Part shown: piece by piece, positions 58,558 through 64,000 of the stretch
Layout of the letters: each line of letters opens with the position of its first letter
Numbering within the stretch: the first letter of the stretch is position 1
DNA from: Epiperipatus broadwayi
Lineage: Eukaryota; Onychophora; Udeonychophora; Euonychophora; Peripatidae
Assembly: GCA_028023455.1 (NCBI GenBank)
Contig: JAQFVV010012509.1
Location: forward strand, 310,001 to 374,000
Direction of reading: 5' to 3'
Length of the DNA stretch: 64,000 bases
The notes under the pieces: model-generated
Seen by the model: the letters and a program-made list of their open reading frames with translations, nothing else
The model's database searches: none
What the model was told of the DNA's origin: nothing
Translations under genes and position numbers: made by a program

Positions 58558-61359
58558 TATTGTAACAGTAAAAATTGTCCCTCCACATAACAAAATCTAG
58601 AACATAGGCAAAATACACTAAAGCTGATCGAATCCGGATGCTGGGATCCAGAATCCGACCAACATTCAATCCTTTCACCTCTGCTCAATGATATAATACC
58701 CTATGGATGACATTTCTCAACTTACACAGACATTTAATTTAATCACAGTTGGCAGTCACCCAGGGTAAAACAAGAGACTCATAAATTAACTAACTTAACA
58801 CTGATTTGGTCAGATATACACACATATGACTAAGTAAACCACTAATATATATTAATGATTGATTATGGAATCTAATAGAATAATCTACATATAGATGTAA
58901 TGATGTATGTGCAAATAAATCTAGAGTTGGATAAAATTGAACTCACGGACAATCAAGATATGAAAATGAGCTATATTTTAATATTAATTTAATAAAACAA
59001 TAACAAATAGTGAAAATAAAATATACAAAATTATGTAATGAGAACGTGGGTTATTATGCTCGCAGGCATTACATTATTAATGAGATTAATGTTACATATT
59101 ATCTCATTATAAGTGTTCAATAAAACGTATTGCGGTATTGAAGTTTATGCCTATATTACTATGCCAAATTTCTAGTTCTAGTGTAGTCTGCTAAATCATA
59201 TGGAACTTAATAGCCAAAGTTATATAATTAACTTAATAGCACTCCATGGCATTTATCTATATATCTAGTTAAGTCGAGCACTTAATCAGGCTCAGAGATA
59301 CGCAGGTTAGCGTGTTAACCTAGATTAGGATATACACTGATGCTAGATAAGCATTTAATATAAAGGGAGAGAAAACTAGTTTATGATAGGTTTACCTATA
59401 TACTCTATGGCACATATTAAAATATTAATAAAGCTAGAAGGTGTGAATGGGTCATTATTCATGGGCTTCAGCATCAAAGGCTCAGTTGCCCTACAACCAC
59501 TCTCCTTGCTACAAATAGGAACAGTAGTAGTTCAGGAAGTTGGATAAGCATTAATTATGAATAATCTAGGTCCTTGTGCCCTAGTTCTAAAAGAGTGTGC
59601 TTTACCTGAACTAAGTGAATAAGTGTGACCTCTGCCAGAAACTCATCAAGAATCATGCAGCAAGCAGATAATTGTACATTGTGTATTTAGTAAGGACACA
59701 TCCACAACTTATACATATATAACACAAATACATAAAATTATATTAGCGGGCCTTAAAAATAGATAGCATCTATTTGCATATCTATACAATCCAGTTCTCA
59801 AATTTAGTATTTCAAATATACTACTTAGAAACTAAATTAATTAGTAGCCTAGTTTAAGATTATCACTTGCATCTCAACACATAAATCTAAGGATGACAAA
59901 GCATATTTGCAGGGTAATTATGAATAAAACATTAAAATATGCTTTGAGAATATCTCTGTGGCTAGTTCCTATGATGTACGAGTTACATATATAAATAGTT
60001 ATAATTTATAACTAGAGTTAAGCAAACTACAGTTTTAACTAGAGAACAACTGATTATTAGAATATTAATACCCAAAATTATTCAGTAAAATAATAACATG
60101 ATCGCGAAACAGTGAGTGATAAAAATAATAATTCAATTATTTAATATTTATTATAGCAAAGAATTGAAATTATCTTCGCAGATTGATAAGCTAAAATTAT
60201 ACTTATAAATACTCGCGGTTCGAGCTATTTGGCATATTAAATGTATATAATATGAAATGATAAAATTTATAGAATAAATTGGATAGATTAAAAATAGGCA
60301 TAAAAGATGGCAGAAAATTATACATTTAGTTTAAAATAGATTATTAGAGTTTTACATTTTAACAAAGAATTCAATATTACAAGTTTTACATTCAGACAAG
60401 ATTTAAACATTAACATTTAACAGTTTTCTTTGCAGATTTTAGAAAAGGTGTTTGGAAAGGTAGGTTTAATAAATAGCTAGCTTTTTAAGATAAAGAACTG
60501 AAAGTCATAGTTTATGAACAGAGCCCTGAGTGAAAATTTATCAATTTACCGGTCAGTTGTCTTCATTGCAATTTCTGGGGACTTGGGATGATAATAAGCT
60601 GATACTTTTCACGATGATTTAAAGTTAATGGAGGGTTTTCCACAGGCTGCTTTGCTAGTGTATGGCATTATGTATTATTGGACCAAAGTTTTTTCCTCTC
60701 CAGAAAGGGCAGGAGGCGGTGAGTTATTGCCTACTTTACCCTATCATTTTAAAGGTGAAACAAATGTGGATTCTGTTTACAATTCACTTATTATATATAT
60801 GATCGATCCTTAGCAACAAAACTTTAAGTATTTATATTTTTCTAACCCTGGCCACCTGTTTATTTTTACAAGCTTGTCTGCATTTATTTATTTTAGAAAA
60901 ATATATGTAATTGCTAAAACTAATAGAAAAACCCATTACTTTATTTTAGAAAAACATATTTAATGACAACAACTAATTTAGATTTTGTTTTTCTATTTTT
61001 TTCCCCTGCAGTTTATTATGACAATGCTATAAAATTTTGCAAATTGTCATTAACATTTTAGATTTATGAAATCAAGTTCACGCTATTTTTTTAGGACTAT
61101 TGCATGATCTAATTTAAAAGTTGTTTACAAGAATTAAAAGTTGCTTTGATAATTAGTATAAAACTAATTTTATTACCATACATGCAGAATAACAACAATG
61201 GAAGAAAATGGCTTATATACATATGCGATTTTCGGTAATATAACAATAAAATTGGCTAAATAATTTAAACTAAAATATTTCTTAAACTAGAAATATTTCA
61301 AAATGAATACATATCTATAATATATACATAAACTATTAAATTAGAGACTTGCCATTCTC

Positions 61360-61390
<31 letters not shown>

Positions 61391-61440
61391 CGATTTTGCA
61401 TATATAGTACTTTGAAGTTGTTTAAATGGGTACTCTGAGA
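58558..61440. other. Intergenic DNA, no convincing gene
   Basis: A plus frame of 61 codons (60628-60813; MEGFPQAALLVYGIMYYWTK...) lies in a slightly GC-richer patch. I recognise no family in it. The 58600-58700 patch (ctgatcgaatccggatgctg) also keeps some CpG. An (AT)n run lies at about 61358-61390. Confidence 0.35.
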
Positions 61441-61561
61441 GAGTTTAAACCTGGTATAGAGATAGGTGTGGGGTAAAATACATGAAACAGGCAGGTGTAT
61501 AAAACTGACTGTTTCAATATGTATATAAAATAATGGTTATGTGATTATATGTTTAAATGTT

Positions 61562-61605
61562 GTAGCTCTGATGAAGACTGCACAGTCAAAACTGTAAGCA
61601 AAATG
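61562..61605 (+). ncRNA. Hammerhead-like relic, partner of the 58.1-kb block
   Basis: CUGAUGA (61568-61574), stem II GACU-GCAC-AGUC, then AAAA where GAAA is expected, then CUGUA and AGC, which pairs with GCU before the core. G12->A predicts loss of activity. It lies about 3.45 kb from its inverted partner at 58.1 kb, suggesting paired terminal repeats of a larger dead element. Confidence 0.5.
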
Positions 61606-62950
61606 AAGGAATTATAAAAAAAAGATTGCATTAAAATGTATAGAAGGAGATGATAATTTTTTAAAAAATATATATGAATATATGAAGAAAAATGCAAAAA
61701 AGTAAAGGAGGAGATATAAAAATAATAAACTTTTAATAAAGTTTATATTGCTAAAAAATGTAGACTAAATAAATATTAAATACATTTCAATATTATAGTC
61801 TATCCTTTAGGACAAGCAAAATATTCAGTGGCACTATAAAGTTTACTAGAGCATAGTAATTTAATTTCTAATCCTTGGAAAAATACATATTTCATATCAG
61901 CATTCAACATGCAGACATTATTAAAAATAAATGCATAGTAATGTCAATTTCATAAAGCATTTTTGTAGCAAATAATATATAACATTATTTTAAATATAGT
62001 ATGTATCTAATTTCATTAAAAAAGAAACAAATGTTTCATTCCTCTGAAAATAATGCTAATGCAATAATAATTTTTAAATAAGCATTCATAAAAATACAGA
62101 AACAAATAATTCACTAATTATTTAAATAAGCATTCATACGCTGATAATTAATATTTCTATATTCCTTTATTATTTACAGAGTCCTATCATTTTAGTTACA
62201 GTTCAAATTTAATAAATAAATAAATTAAATTAAACCAAAAGAGAATGCTCTGGAAAATGATAGCAATATTCAATATTTTGAATAAAATATTATATGGGAA
62301 TCCTTGCCAAAATAGCATATAAATTCTTTCCACAATAAATAAAAAATAGTTTAAAAGTTCTAACATTTAATTTATCAATAATCTTTCTTAAAATAAAATT
62401 TAAATGTGATAAAATAAATAAATTGAAATAAATAAAAATTCTTACAATGCAATAATAATAACTTCAGTAAAAATCTACTGTTGTCATAGATTTGTAAAAC
62501 AACAGGTCACTTCCTGAAAATGTTCATGCATTGTTTAGAACAATTTCCCATAATGTAAGTTTCAAGAAGTTTGAAGTATGAAGTCTATGTTATAAAAACC
62601 TGAATAAATGATTATTTTAGCAATGCATATTTTTTTGCTTTAATTTGAAAAATAATTAATACTTGCATACACTGAAGAAGGATGATGATGAATGTGTGTA
62701 TACAAGTGTAGCAGTCAAGGCTTATATACAGTAAGTCATGTGATAGACAATACAGATATGATTGACAACCAGGTGTTATCTATTAATTAAAATATGTGTT
62801 TTAATTAAGCTGAGAAGTCATAGTTTTTTAGTTGTTGAAAAATAACTTTAATTAATTTAAATTGTCTAGACAGTAGACTAAACAATAATTACATATTAAA
62901 TCATTATTACATTAAAGATTTTACACTATTTAATGAAATAAAAAAATATT
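61606..62950. other. AT-rich DNA, no gene seen
   Basis: No coding signal or shared repeat was recognised. Confidence 0.4.
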
Positions 62951-64000
62951 GTATTGTATCCGCCCGGTGGTGCGTGATCGCGCGCTACCTCTCACTCAAT
63001 AACGTCACTATTACGAATCTGCTGTGTTCTTGCGTCCGGGGAATTACATAATGTTCTGTGAAGATAATTTCAAACACATAACACGTACGCTTTATTTATT
63101 TCATACGTAAATTTGGATTGAATCCAAGTAATAGGCGCCAGGAGAACTTTTATAAGAGTCCGCCACGTATGTGCATAAGCTCACTCAACTATATCACAAA
63201 TCATGCCCGTGCATCACTCCAGTCGGAAGCAAGAAACGAACACAGCCAATATTACCCTTCAAACTACATCGAATCTGTGATCTTTCACTCACGATCAATT
63301 ACTTATTATATGAGGGCCCGCCCTATATCCCACAGAACAAATTAATCAAACTTAATTTAATCTAAGAGAACATAACAAACATAAGCATAAATAAAATAAA
63401 ATCCCAACACCAAAATATCAAATGCATTCATTCATATACAAACAAATTTGATCGCTCTAGCACTCATTCCTATTATATAAATTTATGTTGAAATTCCAAG
63501 CAATTAATAACAAAAAATACTAGTTAAATAAATGTTTTATTTAATCTGTTTACTAACAATTAATGCAGGTATATGATCGGCAAGCCGAGATAATTAAATA
63601 TAGATTTCAAGGTGACTTCGCACATATTTTAAAGAATGTTAATCTGTAGGCAAACTTATTTGGTTAGATTCTCGAATCGTTCATTAATGGTCAAGAGTAA
63701 CTTTATCATTTTAGCTTAATGTTTTTTTAATAGTTCTGGTTACTAAAGTTATTTTATTTTGGTGCATAAGTGAATATGACAATTTAAAGATAGCTACCTG
63801 TGGAACGTAGAAAGACGGTAATGGGATCCTGAGCGATGGTTTCTTCTTTAACGAAGCATTCCGGCAATTTGCAAGGTCTCAAAAGCGTGTGTGGTCCTTA
63901 TGTGAAGTTTCTCCGGTGTTACGAGCATCCTATTAGCAATCAGCGGGGCTGGACACAGAGGTCCGGTGGTCAAGCCACGAATTTTATGTTCAGCAATGCA
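62951..64000. other. CpG-retaining younger insertion or exon-bearing block, runs off the window
   Basis: From about 62957 (tatccgcccggtggtgcgtg) the GC and CpG content jump relative to the preceding DNA. They stay raised to 63330 and again from 63795 to the end. On the minus strand a frame is open from the window edge (64000) to a stop near 63847. A donor-like cacag|gtagct lies at about 63800. This could be the end of a recent LTR-type element or a 5' exon of a gene outside the window; I cannot decide. Two overlapping plus frames at 63118-63365 look like chance. Confidence 0.35.

Noticed and set aside
60628-60813. 61-codon plus frame as a gene
   Set aside because: No recognised domain, no splice or promoter evidence, and composition only slightly above background.

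Overview
The window reads as AT-rich animal (metazoan) nuclear DNA, about a quarter to 30 % GC by eye. It is packed with decayed and nested transposable elements. I find no intact single-copy protein gene. The animal assignment rests on the element set: Penelope-like elements (PLEs) with GIY-YIG endonuclease, a hAT transposase of the BED-finger/GTF2IRD2-like type, an RTE-like LINE with a microsatellite tail, tRNA-derived SINEs, a pogo-like MITE and one strong CTCF-type motif. I cannot fix the phylum.

Layout: 1-5.5 kb, featureless AT-rich DNA. 5.47-6.41 kb, a pogo-like inverted-repeat element. 6.5-7.1 kb, the first copy of a repeat family called here HR1, which carries a hammerhead ribozyme. 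8.2-10.0 kb, tRNA-like repeat units. 12.76-13.38 kb, HR1 copy 2 with 13-bp target duplications. 13.9-15.75 kb, a composite repeat with two tandem arrays. 18.13-19.37 kb, a PLE with inverted terminal repeats and a nested HR1 hairpin. 22.8 kb, the CTCF-like site. 23.5-24.25, 34.65-36.45 and 54.03-54.5 kb, a snap-back tRNA/SINE family. 26.0, 28.3, 28.8 and 57.9 kb, four copies of a ~91-bp tRNA-like SINE. 29.8-30.5 kb, HR1 copy 4. 30.7-32.2 kb, a PLE with YVDD reverse transcriptase and GIY-YIG on the minus strand. 33.09-33.75 kb, a processed retrocopy. 39.32-46.62 kb, a 7.3-kb palindrome with ~2.74-kb arms. 46.96-49.82 kb, a hAT element with CTCTAGAT target duplications, itself interrupted by a PLE. 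51.2-51.8 kb, the 3' end of an RTE-like LINE. 52.0, 54.5 and 56.3 kb, more HR1 copies. From 62.95 kb to the end, CpG-bearing younger DNA running off the window.

The unifying theme is hammerhead ribozyme motifs in retroelements. HR1 copies encode a type I hammerhead; one copy (54.6 kb) has every conserved core base and a base-paired architecture. Each of the three PLE coding remnants has a hammerhead-shaped motif immediately 3' of its GIY-YIG ORF. In all of these the core reads UUGANAA rather than CUGANGA, which is the paired change C3->U plus G8->A. This apparently compensatory variant core, and the giant CpG-decayed palindrome, are the two observations most worth following up.
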